Shown: positions 1-9,717, numbered from the stretch's first letter. The stretch is 64,000 nt of DNA from Chania fonticola_B (GCF_048537545.1 NZ_CP183218.1), one strand, 5' to 3'. Notes: generated by a model from the letters alone, not told the origin. Numbers and translations are program-made.

Positions 1-171
1 AATGCGGGTTGGTATCCAGTTCTCGATGGCGCAAGCAGCGGGGGCAGTACCGCGACGGGGTATACTCATTACACCACGCAGTTGACAGCCACATTATCAC
101 GCTTGCCGGGCCAGACCGTTACGGCGGGCAAGGTTGATGCCAAGGCGTATGTTTGGGTCAAGGTACAGTAG
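1..171 (+). CDS. fimbrial subunit, C-terminal end (partial)
   Basis: An open frame enters from the left edge and ends at a TAG at 169-171, giving 56 residues. The tail has alternating Thr/Leu/Val beta-strand character and ends in AYVWVKVQ, as is usual for the last strand of a chaperone-usher pilin. A fimbrial chaperone begins 8 bases downstream, which supports a pilus subunit. The fimbrial class cannot be assigned because the start is outside the window. Confidence 0.6.
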   Translation, partial: NAGWYPVLDGASSGGSTATGYTHYTTQLTATLSRLPGQTVTAGKVDAKAYVWVKVQ

Positions 172-179
172 AGAACATT

Positions 180-923
180 ATGAAGAAAATCGTCTGTACG
201 CTACTGCTGCTCGGTGGCTTGTTACCTGCCATGCTGGCTCAGGCCGGCATTATTGCCTCCGCAACGCGAGTGATTTTTCGTGAGGGCGATAATGAAAAAA
301 GCTTGATGCTACTCAATACCAACGACTATCCGATAGTGGTGCAAACCTGGGTAGACGATGGGGATGTCAATGCGGCCCCTGAGCAATCAACAGCGCCTTT
401 TGTCAGCTTGCCTGCCGTATTTAGCATGCAGCCCAAGACCATGAAAGGGCTGAGGCTGATTTATAACCAGCAGTCACTGCCAACGGATAGGGAATCGGTC
501 TTCTGGATTAATCTGTACGAAATTCCACCGACACGCCCGGTGATCCCCCCGCTTCAGCCTAGCGTGACCATGGCGATGAACACCCAGATGAAGATTTTCT
601 ATCGGCCCAAGGCGGTAGTCGCGGCAGAGAAGGATGCGCCCAAGCCGGTGTTCACACTGAAAAAGGAAGATAATCATTACGTCTTGCTGTGCGATAACCC
701 GTCGCCAGTTTATCTCTCTTTTTCCCGTCTTGCGTTGCGCATTGGCCAGCAGGATTATCCGGTGCAACAAGAGAGCGATATGATGACGCCACCTTTTGGC
801 AGCAAAAAGTATCGGATTGATGGTATTGTTCAATCAGGAGCTATCTCCTCAGCGATGGTCAACGCCGCCATTATCGATGACCAGGGTAATGCGGTCGATC
901 AACAATATGCCGTAAGGAAATAA
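180..923 (+). CDS. periplasmic fimbrial chaperone (FimC/PapD family)
   Basis: The product is about 247 aa. It has a signal peptide of roughly 23 residues (MKKIVCTLLLL...AQA) followed by the two immunoglobulin-like domains of PapD-family chaperones. Visible family marks are the early strand SATRVIFREG with the conserved Arg, the block FWINLYEIPP, and QMKIFYRPKAV in which the Lys/Arg anchor a subunit C-terminus. It would hold pilus subunits in the periplasm and pass them to an usher. I chose the ATG at 180 because the upstream in-frame extension lies in the preceding gene and would bury the signal peptide. It is probably cotranscribed with the subunit gene before it. Confidence 0.88.
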   Translation: MKKIVCTLLLLGGLLPAMLAQAGIIASATRVIFREGDNEKSLMLLNTNDYPIVVQTWVDDGDVNAAPEQSTAPFVSLPAVFSMQPKTMKGLRLIYNQQSLPTDRESVFWINLYEIPPTRPVIPPLQPSVTMAMNTQMKIFYRPKAVVAAEKDAPKPVFTLKKEDNHYVLLCDNPSPVYLSFSRLALRIGQQDYPVQQESDMMTPPFGSKKYRIDGIVQSGAISSAMVNAAIIDDQGNAVDQQYAVRK

Positions 924-956
924 CAGGCCTCACCTTGTGGCCAAATAGAGAAAAAG

Positions 957-1811
957 ATGATACCCAATAAAACTCAGATCGAACTTGAATTGGCACAACG
1001 GGCCGCCAGGATAAGAAGCTCGGGGCGGTTCCATCAGGCGATAATTAAACACGCCGTGATGATAGATGAAACCTATCGGAATCATCCTATGTTCTACAAA
1101 ATCATCTTTCGTAACAGCCGATTTATTATCTGCTCGACTCTGCTGGCCATTTATTACAACCAAAGCGAGGCCGCCCTGAAGGATGTTAAAGCCTTTTTTA
1201 AAGACAAAGATATTATCAGCGAGAACGCGTTGGATTCGTTTCTGTTCTTTCTGCGCGTAGGGCGTTGGCTGGAGGTCAAGAAGGACGATCAAGACCGGCG
1301 CACGCTGTTGTTTAGGCCTACCCCGAATGCTTTGCGCCAAACCCATGAGCTGGTTTCCTCGATGGCGCTGCCCTATCAAACGTTAGCCCCCGAAATTCCG
1401 GTTACCGACCTGTTGGGTCAGAGTTGGTTTTTACCTGCGTTCTTCAAGGTTTACGGCCAACTGATGATACAGGAGATCTATCTGATCGATCTGGTTCCAC
1501 AGGCCGCATTATTTATTACTAAAGATGCAGGCCATATGGTGTTACTGATGCTCTTTATAGAAAGTATCCGTCATAATTCCCACGTGCTGTTTTTGTCTTC
1601 GGCGGAGATCGCCAAGTTTAGCTCGGTGTCCCGTACGCATATCAATCGGATCCTGCTGGCGGCGGAAAAATCGGGCCTGCTCACCACCAAAAATAACGTG
1701 CTGATTGAGTTAAATAGCTCGTTTATTGAGATGGCAGAACGCTACTTTAGCCTGTATATGGCGATGGTGGGTTACAGCCTGGATGGAGCATGTCAGCAGC
1801 ATAATAACTAG
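957..1811 (+). CDS. winged-helix transcriptional regulator, unassigned family
   Basis: The 284-aa protein begins 33 bases after the chaperone gene and could be the last gene of the same operon. The C-terminal third contains a helix-turn-helix-like stretch (SSAEIAKFSSVSRTHINRIL) followed by a wing-like segment, reminiscent of Crp/Fnr-type DNA-binding ends. The N-terminal 200 residues show no nucleotide-binding or sensor motif that I recognise. A role in controlling the neighbouring fimbriae is an inference from position only. Genus-level comparison would be needed to name the family. Confidence 0.55.
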   Translation: MIPNKTQIELELAQRAARIRSSGRFHQAIIKHAVMIDETYRNHPMFYKIIFRNSRFIICSTLLAIYYNQSEAALKDVKAFFKDKDIISENALDSFLFFLRVGRWLEVKKDDQDRRTLLFRPTPNALRQTHELVSSMALPYQTLAPEIPVTDLLGQSWFLPAFFKVYGQLMIQEIYLIDLVPQAALFITKDAGHMVLLMLFIESIRHNSHVLFLSSAEIAKFSSVSRTHINRILLAAEKSGLLTTKNNVLIELNSSFIEMAERYFSLYMAMVGYSLDGACQQHNN

Positions 1812-2104
1812 GTCTGTCAGAAAAACCACCCTAGTGATATAGCTGCAATATGCAATTTATAGCATTCAACTAATTACCATGGTATTTATTTTTATTTCAA
1901 TATTCATAACACCATGATTTTATTGGTGTACTAAAAATCCCATTTTTATATTCATTTTCATTATGTCTTATAGTTGTTAGCTACTAGACTCTTAATTCCA
2001 TCAGGGAAATAAATGCTTTTCCCTCGATTAAATACCTCAAATAGAGCTGGTGGAATAATGCCATTGGCTGTCGTACTTTGTTGCATACAGACTGAGAGGT
2101 TGGA
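1812..2104. other. AT-rich intergenic region
   Basis: About 290 bases of AT-rich DNA separate the fimbrial regulator from the sulfur cluster. It must hold the promoter of the SQR-like gene, but I see no hexamer pair good enough to call and no gene. A purine-rich AGAGG ribosome-binding element precedes the ATG at 2105. Confidence 0.4.
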
Positions 2105-3295
2105 ATGCGAAGTAGGATAATTATTGTAGGTGGTGGTACGGGAGGTACCATGCTGGCCAATCTTTTGGCCACCAAGTTACATCGTGAGGTTATCAATAAT
2201 CAGATTGAAATCATGATGATTTCCGACTCGCCGGTGCATTATTACAAGCCCGCGTTTATGTATGTCGCCTTTAATGCTTTTTTCAAACAAGAACTGACCA
2301 GGCCGCAGCAAAGCCTATTACGTCCAGAGATACAGTTTATTATTGATAAGGCTGAACAATTCGATTTATCCCAGCGTTGTATTTATACCCGCAGTGGCAA
2401 TAAATATCACTACGACTTTTTAGTCTTTGCCACCGGCTGCGTACCCTGGCCTGAACAGATTGAAGGATTGGCCCAGGCGGGCGATCACTTTTACCAATAT
2501 CAGGCGTCTCGCCAGTTGGCGCAAAAGTTGGCTACTATCGAGAAAGGGCGCATTTTTATCACGGTGTCGTTCCCGCAAACGCCCAACGTACCGCACCAAT
2601 GTGGTATTGCCCCAATAGAAACCACCCTGATGCTGGATGACTACCTGCGGCGGCGCGGGGTGCGTAACAACGTTGAAATTGTTTACACCTACCCGACCAT
2701 TTCGCAGCTCCTGCGTAACTGCCTGTTCCTGCAACGCCCTACTGGCGAGGCTCTGCCCAGCATTTTTGCGGCCCGTGATATCAAGCATCAGCGAGGTTTT
2801 ACCCTAAGCAAAGTGGATAGCGAACGGCGCATTGCCTATTCCTCCGAGGGCGACGAACAACCCTTCGACATCCTGATGGCTACCCCGCCGATCCGTGCGG
2901 TAGAAGCGGTACGCAACACCGGGCTGAGCGATATCGATAACGGCGAAGGCTGGCTTCCCACCGATCACCAGACACTGCAAGTTTATGGCCAGCAGGGCGT
3001 TTATGTGATTGGCGATACTGTCGATCTGCCGGTCAGCAAGGCGGGCGGTTCCTGCCATAACCAGGCCCCGGTGATTGCCGACAATATCGTCGCGGAACTG
3101 CGTTTGGGCCAGCCTCATAGCCATTATGACGGTAAGGTACAGGCCATTGCCCAAATGGGACTACAGGCCGGTATGCCGTTGGTTTACGACTATCGCCATG
3201 ACGTGATCCCCACGCCTGCCACTAAGCTTGGAGGCATGCTGCGCAACGGGTTTAACCGTGGCCTGTACTGGGCCACCGTACGTGGACTGATTTGA
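2105..3295 (+). CDS. sulfide:quinone oxidoreductase-like FAD/NAD(P) flavoprotein
   Basis: The 396-aa protein opens with a Rossmann dinucleotide-binding motif (IIIVGGGTGGTMLANLL), has the second conserved ATGCVPWP segment of FAD-dependent disulfide-type oxidoreductases, and near the end the flavin-binding block VYVIGDTVDLPVSKAGGSCH. Length and layout fit the SQR/FCC-B family, which oxidises sulfide and passes electrons to quinone at the membrane. A Cys in HQCGIAP is a candidate active-site residue; I could not place a full Cys pair with certainty. It overlaps or abuts the DUF1641 gene and is followed by methionine gamma-lyase, so removal of sulfide or thiols is a reasonable inferred role. Confidence 0.75.
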   Translation: MRSRIIIVGGGTGGTMLANLLATKLHREVINNQIEIMMISDSPVHYYKPAFMYVAFNAFFKQELTRPQQSLLRPEIQFIIDKAEQFDLSQRCIYTRSGNKYHYDFLVFATGCVPWPEQIEGLAQAGDHFYQYQASRQLAQKLATIEKGRIFITVSFPQTPNVPHQCGIAPIETTLMLDDYLRRRGVRNNVEIVYTYPTISQLLRNCLFLQRPTGEALPSIFAARDIKHQRGFTLSKVDSERRIAYSSEGDEQPFDILMATPPIRAVEAVRNTGLSDIDNGEGWLPTDHQTLQVYGQQGVYVIGDTVDLPVSKAGGSCHNQAPVIADNIVAELRLGQPHSHYDGKVQAIAQMGLQAGMPLVYDYRHDVIPTPATKLGGMLRNGFNRGLYWATVRGLI

Positions 3296-3306
3296 ACGGA
3301 GGAAGT

Positions 3307-3678
3307 ATGGACTCATCGCAAGCACAACCGTTAGATGCCCTGTTGGCCAAGCTTGATCCGCTGCTGGCGACCGGCAGGCTGGATAACGTGGTCGATCTGC
3401 TGTCGTTGCTGTCTGACATAACGGATATTGCGGACAACGCGCTGGTGGAAAAACTGGCTGGGGTGTTCGAAGGCGTCGTCGCTGCGGGTTGGGAGGGCGG
3501 CATGGCGTTGAAGATGGCGCATAGCGAGCTGCAATTGAACACCTCGCCCGCCAACTACCGTTCGGTCTATGCGCTGCTGCGTCAGCCGGACACGCTATTA
3601 GGATTGATGCTGGTGTTGCGCACGTTGCAAATCATCGGCCAGCGTTTGCGTACCTCATCGTTGCCAGCAGAAAGCTGA
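3307..3678 (+). CDS. DUF1641 family protein
   Basis: A short protein of about 123 aa, rich in Leu, Ala and Asp (PLDALLAKLDPLLATGRLDN, VDLLSLLSDITDIADNALVE), which reads as a DUF1641 (YrhD-type) protein. Members are often encoded next to SQR-like flavoproteins or formate dehydrogenases, but their function is not established. I chose ATG 3307 because GGAGGA lies just upstream; the longer frame would begin at a TTG overlapping the previous stop. It is tightly coupled to the SQR-like gene, so it is probably a partner or stabiliser of that enzyme. Confidence 0.65.
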   Translation: MDSSQAQPLDALLAKLDPLLATGRLDNVVDLLSLLSDITDIADNALVEKLAGVFEGVVAAGWEGGMALKMAHSELQLNTSPANYRSVYALLRQPDTLLGLMLVLRTLQIIGQRLRTSSLPAES

Positions 3679-3710
3679 CGGCAACTCTTCTCCCTCAACA
3701 GGACATCTTT

Positions 3711-4907
3711 ATGTCAATGAATTCCAAACAGGCGTTCGCCACACGTGCCATTCATCACGGTTATGACCCGCAGCAATTTCTGGGTGCACTTTGCCCACCG
3801 GTTTTTATGAGTTCGACCTTTACCTTTCCTTCGGCGGAATATGGCGGTGCCTGTTTCGCTGGTACCGAGCCTGGCTATTTTTACTCACGCATTGCCAATC
3901 CGACGCTGAATTTAGTGGAGCAGCGTATCGCCAACCTGGAGGGCGGAGAGGCCGCCGTGGCTTTCTCCTCCGGCATGGGAGCGATCACTGCCTGTTGTTG
4001 GACGCTGCTGGCACCGGGCGATGAACTGATCGTCGATGAGACGATTTATGGCTGCACCTTTAGCTACTTCCATCATGGCCTGGCGCGTTACGGCGTGAAA
4101 ATCACTCACGTTGACCTGACACGCCCGGAGCAACTGGCGAAGACCATTGGGCCACGCACCCGGCTGGTATATTGCGAAACGCCAGCCAACCCGAATATGC
4201 GCCTGATCGATATTGCGGCCATCGCCGAAATCACTCACGGGCAACCACGAGCGCTGCTGTTGGTGGATAACACCTACTGCACGCCTTACCTGCAACAGCC
4301 TCTGGCTTTAGGGGCCGATATGGTGGTGCATTCTGCCACCAAATACCTGGGTGGGCATGGCGATCTGCTGGCCGGGCTGGTGATCGCCAAAGCCGAGTTG
4401 GCGCAGGAGATCCGTCTGATTGGCTTGAAGGACATGACCGGTGCGGTGCTATCGGCGCAGGATGCGTCTTTGCTGCTCCGCGGCCTGAAAACCCTGCCAT
4501 TGCGCATGGAGCGCCATTGCGACAACGCTCAGCAGTTGGCAGAACTGTTGGAACAGCATCCGGCGGTGGAGCGCGTGTATTACCCTGGATTGGAAAGCTT
4601 CCCGCAACATGGCTTAGCCAGCCAGCAGATGAGCCGCCCTGGCGGGATGCTGGCCTTTGAGCTGAAAGGGGGAATGGAGGCCGGGATCCGCTTCCTCAAC
4701 GGATTAAATCTGATCCTGCGGGCGGTGAGTCTGGGGGATTGCGAATCCTTGGCGCAGCATCCGGCGAGTATGACGCACTCAGCCTACAGCGCCGAAGAAC
4801 GCCGGCGGCACCATATCAGCGATGGGCTGATCCGGCTTTCTGCCGGGCTGGAAGATGTTGAAGATTTGAAGGCGGATATCAATCAGGCGCTGGCGCGTTG
4901 CCAGTAA
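3711..4907 (+). CDS. megL: methionine gamma-lyase
   Basis: The 398-aa protein belongs to the Cys/Met-metabolism PLP-dependent enzymes. It contains the PLP-lysine block HSATKYLGGHGDLLAG and the substrate-specificity segment YGCTFSYFHHG, whose Cys corresponds to the Cys that distinguishes methionine gamma-lyases from cystathionine gamma-lyases. Length is exactly what is usual for MegL. It cleaves methionine to methanethiol, ammonia and 2-oxobutyrate in the cytoplasm, and related sulfur amino acids to H2S. The SQR-like gene upstream in the same operon could deal with the released sulfide. The start at 3711 has AGGACA eight bases upstream. Confidence 0.88.
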   Translation: MSMNSKQAFATRAIHHGYDPQQFLGALCPPVFMSSTFTFPSAEYGGACFAGTEPGYFYSRIANPTLNLVEQRIANLEGGEAAVAFSSGMGAITACCWTLLAPGDELIVDETIYGCTFSYFHHGLARYGVKITHVDLTRPEQLAKTIGPRTRLVYCETPANPNMRLIDIAAIAEITHGQPRALLLVDNTYCTPYLQQPLALGADMVVHSATKYLGGHGDLLAGLVIAKAELAQEIRLIGLKDMTGAVLSAQDASLLLRGLKTLPLRMERHCDNAQQLAELLEQHPAVERVYYPGLESFPQHGLASQQMSRPGGMLAFELKGGMEAGIRFLNGLNLILRAVSLGDCESLAQHPASMTHSAYSAEERRRHHISDGLIRLSAGLEDVEDLKADINQALARCQ

Positions 4908-4922
4908 ACCTGCCGCAGCGGG

Positions 4923-4949
4923 CACCAGCCTCATTAATCGAGGCTGGTG
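4923..4949. terminator. bidirectional hairpin between convergent genes
   Basis: A perfect 10-bp inverted repeat (CACCAGCCTC / GAGGCTGGTG, 7-base loop) lies in the 51-bp gap between megL and the convergent permease gene. There is no strong T-run on either side, so termination is inferred from position and stem strength. Confidence 0.55.
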
Positions 4950-4958
4950 GGCTGGTTG

Positions 4959-6353
4959 TTAGCGGCTTTCCGTTGAGACTACGGCAGAGGTTTCCCCACC
5001 TTTTTTGCGTACCCACAACGTATAAGCCAGCGTCAGGAAGGCTACCCAGACTAGCCCGACATACAGCGCGATACGGCTTTCCTCGAAGTAACCGAGCAGG
5101 CCGATCACAAACACCATAAACGCCGTAGCCAATGCAGGAGCGACTGGCCACCAAGGTACTGGAAAGCTCAGCTTGGCCACTTCATCTTTAGTGAGCGTGC
5201 GGCGCATGGCGATCTGCGACAGCAGGATCATCAGCCATACCCACACCGTGGCAAAGGTGGCGATGGAGGCAATGATGATAAAGATCTGTTTGGGGATCAG
5301 ATAGTTGAGCACTACGGCCAGCAGTAGAGCAATGGACATCACCAATACCGTCATCCAAGGTACGCCGTTACCGGTCAGCTTGGTGAAGGCCTTAGGTGCT
5401 TGCCCATCCTGCGCCATGCCGTACATCATGCGGCCAGCGCCGAAGATGTCACTGTTGATGGCGGAGATGGCAGCGGTGATCACCACGACGTTCAACACGT
5501 TAGCCGCCGAGCTGATGCCCATATGGCTGAAAATCTCGACAAACGGGCTACCGTTCTGGCCGATGCTGTTCCACGGATAGATAGACATCAATACCAGCAG
5601 GGTCAGCACGTAGAACAGCAGGATACGGACCGGCACGGCGTTGATCGCCTTGGGCAGCACCTTGGCGGGATCTTTGGCTTCGCTGGCGGTGATACCGATA
5701 ATTTCAATCCCGCCGAAGGCGAACATTACCACCGCCAGGGAGGCAATGACGCCACCAATACCGTTAGGCATAAAGCCACCGTGTTGCCACAGATTGCTGA
5801 AGCCGGTCGCTTCCTGCGTGACACCGAAGCCGAACAACATCACGGCAGCCCCACCAACGATCATCGCCACGATGGCGGCAACCTTGACCAGCGACAGCCA
5901 GAACTCCATCTCGCCAAACACTTTGACGCTGCACAGGTTAAGCGCGCCGATAAACAGAATGATGCTCAGTACCCAGACCCATTGAGCGACATCCGGGAAC
6001 CATAGCCCCATATAGATGCCGAAGGCCGTCACGTCGGCCAGGGCCACGATCACCATTTCAAAGGTATAAGTCCATCCGGTGAGGAAGCCCGCCAACGGGC
6101 CGAGGTAATGGCTGGCGTAGTGGCCGAAGGAGCCGGAGACGGGCTGATGCACCGCCATCTCCCCCAAGGCACGCATGACCATAAATACCGCCGCGCCACC
6201 CACCAGATAGGCAAGCAGTACGGCCGGGCCAGCCAGTTGAATAGCGCCAGCGGAACCATAGAACAGACCGGTACCGATGGCCGAACCCAGGGCCATAAAG
6301 CGGATATGTCGCGCGTTCAGGCCACGCCGGAGCTGGGGTTTCTCATTACGCAT
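4959..6353 (-). CDS. amino-acid permease, ProY/HutT-like (probable histidine permease)
   Basis: The 464-aa protein has about 12 hydrophobic segments and the APC-family signature early on (MALGSAIGTGLFYGSAGAI, then MRALGEMAVHQPVSGSFGHY). It reads as an amino-acid:proton symporter of the ProY/HutT type in the inner membrane. It is the last gene of the leftward hutU-hutH set, 140 bases after hutH, so histidine or urocanate is the likely substrate; the sequence alone does not separate this from proline. The ATG at 6353 follows GGAGAAG. Confidence 0.8.
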   Translation of the reverse strand: MRNEKPQLRRGLNARHIRFMALGSAIGTGLFYGSAGAIQLAGPAVLLAYLVGGAAVFMVMRALGEMAVHQPVSGSFGHYASHYLGPLAGFLTGWTYTFEMVIVALADVTAFGIYMGLWFPDVAQWVWVLSIILFIGALNLCSVKVFGEMEFWLSLVKVAAIVAMIVGGAAVMLFGFGVTQEATGFSNLWQHGGFMPNGIGGVIASLAVVMFAFGGIEIIGITASEAKDPAKVLPKAINAVPVRILLFYVLTLLVLMSIYPWNSIGQNGSPFVEIFSHMGISSAANVLNVVVITAAISAINSDIFGAGRMMYGMAQDGQAPKAFTKLTGNGVPWMTVLVMSIALLLAVVLNYLIPKQIFIIIASIATFATVWVWLMILLSQIAMRRTLTKDEVAKLSFPVPWWPVAPALATAFMVFVIGLLGYFEESRIALYVGLVWVAFLTLAYTLWVRKKGGETSAVVSTESR

Positions 6354-6493
6354 GTTGCTTCTCCGTTTTAATCATATTGTTGTCGGACAGGCAGCGCTAT
6401 CCGCACAGGGGGAACGAACCCCGGCGGGATAGAGGACGAATTGTGCAGGGTAATAGGCCGTGCTCCAGACTGACGGGGCACGGCCTAAAGGCG

Positions 6494-8029
6494 TTACGCC
6501 TGGCTAGGTAACAAAGTGGCTGGGATCAGCGCGGTCAGATGGCCTGCTGCCAACAGTTGGCTGGCTGCTTCGATATCGGGGGCGAAGAACCGATCCTTAT
6601 CGTAGTAGGCGACATGTTCGCGCAGTAGATGCCGAGCCTGCTCCAGCCCTGCAGTGGTTTGCAGACCTTTACGCAGATCCAGCCCCTGGCAGGCCGCTAG
6701 CCATTCTACGGCCAGAATGCCGCGGACGTTATCCGCCATTTCCCACAGGCGACGGCCCGCTGCCGGCGCCATCGAGACATGGTCTTCCTGGTTGGCCGAG
6801 GTTGGGATGCTGTCAACGCTGGCCGGGTGCGCCAGTGCCTTGTTCTCGCTGGTCAGCGCGGCGGCGGTGACCTGGGCGATCATAAAGCCGGAGTTTACTC
6901 CGCCGTTATCCACCAGGAACGGTGGCAACTGCGACATGTGCTTATCCATCATCAGTGAAATACGGCGCTCGGAAAGTGAACCGATTTCGGCGAATGCCAG
7001 CGCCAGGTTATCGGCGGCCATGGCTACCGGTTCGGCGTGGAAGTTGCCACCGGACAGCACATCGCCCTGTTCGGCAAACACCAGCGGGTTATCGGAAACG
7101 GCGTTGGCCTCGATCTCCAGCACTTCTGCGGCCTGGCGGATCTGCGTCAGGCAGGCACCCATCACCTGCGGTTGGCAGCGCAGGGAGTAAGGATCCTGCA
7201 CTTTTTCGCAGTTGGCGTGTGAGTCTGACACGGCGCTACGCGCGCCAAGCAGGTGGCGATAAGCGGCGGCGGCGTCGATCTGCCCACGCTGGCCACGTAC
7301 TTCATGAATGCGTGGATCGAACGGGCTGCGAGATCCCAGTGCGGCTTCCACGGTCAGGCTGCCGGTGACGGTGGCGGCAGCAAACAGATCTTCGGCATCA
7401 AACAGGCCACGCAGCGCAAAGGCGGCGGAAACCTGGGTGCCGTTCAGCAGCGCCAGACCCTCTTTGGCTGCCAGCGTTAACGGTTTCAGACCCGCTTTGG
7501 CCAGCGCCTCGGTGGCCGGTAACCACTCGCCCTGATAGCGGGCTTTACCTTCGCCCAACAGCACCAGACTCATGTGCGCCAGCGGGGCCAGATCGCCTGA
7601 AGCGCCGACGGAGCCTTTCAGCGGGATATGTGGATACACTTCGGCGTTCACCAGCGCCATCAGCGCCTGGATCACTTCCAGACGGATGCCGGAGAAACCA
7701 CGCGACAGGCTGTTAATCTTCAGCACCATAATCAGGCGCACCAGGTTGTCATCGGTAGGTGCACCCACACCGGCCGCATGTGACAGCACGATGGAACGTT
7801 GCAGATTCTCCAAATCTTCGCGGGCGATACGGGTGGAAGCCAGCAGGCCAAAGCCGGTATTGATACCGTAAGTGGTGCGGTTCTCTTCCACAATGCGTTC
7901 CACGCAGGAAACGCTCTGCTGGATCGCGCCATAGGCGTTGTCGTCCAGCGTCAGTGTGACCGGGTGCTGATAAACCTGGCGCAGTTCGGCAAGCGTCAGC
8001 TTACCTGGGCGGATAGTCAGAGCGTTCAT
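6494..8029 (-). CDS. hutH: histidine ammonia-lyase
   Basis: The 511-aa protein shows the MIO-forming Ala-Ser-Gly triad in GSVGASGDLAPLAHMSL, the usual N-terminal YGINTGFGLLA block and the GGNFHAEPVA segment. It deaminates histidine to trans-urocanate, the first step of histidine utilisation. Its ATG overlaps the hutU stop codon by 4 bases (ATGA), so the two are translationally coupled. Length is normal for the family (about 510 aa). Confidence 0.96.
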   Translation of the reverse strand: MNALTIRPGKLTLAELRQVYQHPVTLTLDDNAYGAIQQSVSCVERIVEENRTTYGINTGFGLLASTRIAREDLENLQRSIVLSHAAGVGAPTDDNLVRLIMVLKINSLSRGFSGIRLEVIQALMALVNAEVYPHIPLKGSVGASGDLAPLAHMSLVLLGEGKARYQGEWLPATEALAKAGLKPLTLAAKEGLALLNGTQVSAAFALRGLFDAEDLFAAATVTGSLTVEAALGSRSPFDPRIHEVRGQRGQIDAAAAYRHLLGARSAVSDSHANCEKVQDPYSLRCQPQVMGACLTQIRQAAEVLEIEANAVSDNPLVFAEQGDVLSGGNFHAEPVAMAADNLALAFAEIGSLSERRISLMMDKHMSQLPPFLVDNGGVNSGFMIAQVTAAALTSENKALAHPASVDSIPTSANQEDHVSMAPAAGRRLWEMADNVRGILAVEWLAACQGLDLRKGLQTTAGLEQARHLLREHVAYYDKDRFFAPDIEAASQLLAAGHLTALIPATLLPSQA

Positions 8030-9717
8030 GCTTTTTCTCCCTGAGTAGCGGCAACCATTGGCAGGTTCAGACCTTGCTCGCGGGCGCAGTCGATAGCGAT
8101 CTCGTAACCCGCATCGGCATGGCGCATGACGCCGGTGGCCGGGTCGTTATGCAGCACGCGGGCGATACGCTCGGCGGCTTCATCGGTGCCGTCACAGACG
8201 ATCACCATGCCGGAGTGTTGGGAGAAGCCCATGCCGACGCCGCCGCCGTGGTGCAGAGACACCCAGGTGGCACCGCTCGCGGTGTTGAGCAAGGCGTTGA
8301 GCAACGGCCAGTCGGATACGGCATCAGAGCCGTCTTTCATGGATTCGGTTTCACGGTTCGGGCTGGCGACCGAGCCGGAATCCAGGTGGTCACGACCAAT
8401 GACGATTGGAGCAGAGAGTTCGCCGCGGCGTACCATCTCGTTAAACGCCAGGCCCAACTTGGCGCGTTGGCCGAGGCCAACCCAGCAGATACGGGCTGGC
8501 AGGCCCTGGAAGCTGATGCGCTCACGTGCCATATCTAACCAACGGTGCAGGTGCTCATCGTCTGGGATCAGCTCTTTGACCATGGCGTCGGTCTTGTAGA
8601 TATCCTGCGGATCGCCAGATAGCGCCGCCCAACGGAACGGACCGACGCCACGGCAGAACAGCGGGCGAATATACGCAGGTACAAAGCCTGGGAAGTCAAA
8701 GGCGTTATCAACGCCCATCTCTTTGGCCATCTGGCGAATGTTGTTGCCGTAGTCGAAGGTAGGCACGCCCATTTTCTGGAACGCCAGCATGGCTTCTACG
8801 TGTTCGGCCATTGACTGTTTGGCAGCCTTCACCACCACCGCAGGTTCGGTTTGTGCACGGCGGCGATACTCTTCCCAGCTCCAGCCTTTTGGCAGGTAAC
8901 CGTTGAGCGGATCGTGGGCGCTGGTCTGGTCGGTAACCATGTCAGGGCGAACGCCACGCTTGACCAGCTCCGGCAGGATTTCTGCCGCATTGCCACACAG
9001 GGCAATCGAGATGGCTTTGCCTTCGGCGCAGTACTTTTTCAGGCGCGCCAGTGCGTCATCCAGATCGGTGGCCTGCTCATCGACGTAGCGGGTTTTCAGG
9101 CGGAAATCGATGCGGCTCTGCTGGCATTCGATGTTCAGCGAGCTGGCTCCGGCCAAGGTAGCGGCCAGTGGCTGTGCGCCACCCATGCCACCCAGCCCGG
9201 CGGTCAGCACCCAGCGGCCTTTCAGGCTGCCGTCGTAATGCTGGCGGCCAGCTTCGACGAAGGTTTCGTAAGTGCCCTGCACGATGCCCTGGCTACCGAT
9301 GTAGATCCAGCTGCCAGCGGTCATCTGGCCATACATCGCCAGACCCTTGGCATCCAATTCGTTAAAGTGTTCCCAGGTTGCCCAGTGAGGCACCAGGTTG
9401 GAGTTGGCAATCAGCACGCGCGGGGCGTTACTGTGCGTTTTGAACACGCCGACCGGCTTGCCGGACTGCACCAGCAAGGTTTCGTCGTCTTCCAGAGTTT
9501 TGAGGGTGGCAACAATCTTGTCGTAACAGTCCCAGTCACGGGCTGCGCGGCCGATACCGCCATAAACGACCAGTTCGTGTGGATTTTCAGCCACTTCAGG
9601 ATCGAGGTTGTTCATCAGCATGCGCAGCGGCGCTTCGGTCAGCCAGCTTTTGGCGTTTAATTGTGTGCCGCGGGGCGCGCGAATATCAACATGGCGAACT
9701 TTGTTATTTGCAGTCAC
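8026..9717 (-). CDS. hutU: urocanate hydratase (urocanase)
   Basis: The protein is 563 aa from a GTG at 9717 (TANNKVRHVDIRAPRG...). It shows the urocanase signature area around LCRGVGPFRWAALSGDPQDI and GLPARICWVGLGQRA, with a Cys in each. It converts urocanate to imidazolone propionate using tightly bound NAD. I rejected the longer frame up to 9858: GAGGAA lies just upstream of the GTG, the family is about 555-565 aa, and the promoter and operator found at 9801-9829 would lie inside the longer frame. First gene of the hutU-hutH-permease operon. Confidence 0.95.
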   Translation of the reverse strand: MTANNKVRHVDIRAPRGTQLNAKSWLTEAPLRMLMNNLDPEVAENPHELVVYGGIGRAARDWDCYDKIVATLKTLEDDETLLVQSGKPVGVFKTHSNAPRVLIANSNLVPHWATWEHFNELDAKGLAMYGQMTAGSWIYIGSQGIVQGTYETFVEAGRQHYDGSLKGRWVLTAGLGGMGGAQPLAATLAGASSLNIECQQSRIDFRLKTRYVDEQATDLDDALARLKKYCAEGKAISIALCGNAAEILPELVKRGVRPDMVTDQTSAHDPLNGYLPKGWSWEEYRRRAQTEPAVVVKAAKQSMAEHVEAMLAFQKMGVPTFDYGNNIRQMAKEMGVDNAFDFPGFVPAYIRPLFCRGVGPFRWAALSGDPQDIYKTDAMVKELIPDDEHLHRWLDMARERISFQGLPARICWVGLGQRAKLGLAFNEMVRRGELSAPIVIGRDHLDSGSVASPNRETESMKDGSDAVSDWPLLNALLNTASGATWVSLHHGGGVGMGFSQHSGMVIVCDGTDEAAERIARVLHNDPATGVMRHADAGYEIAIDCAREQGLNLPMVAATQGEKA

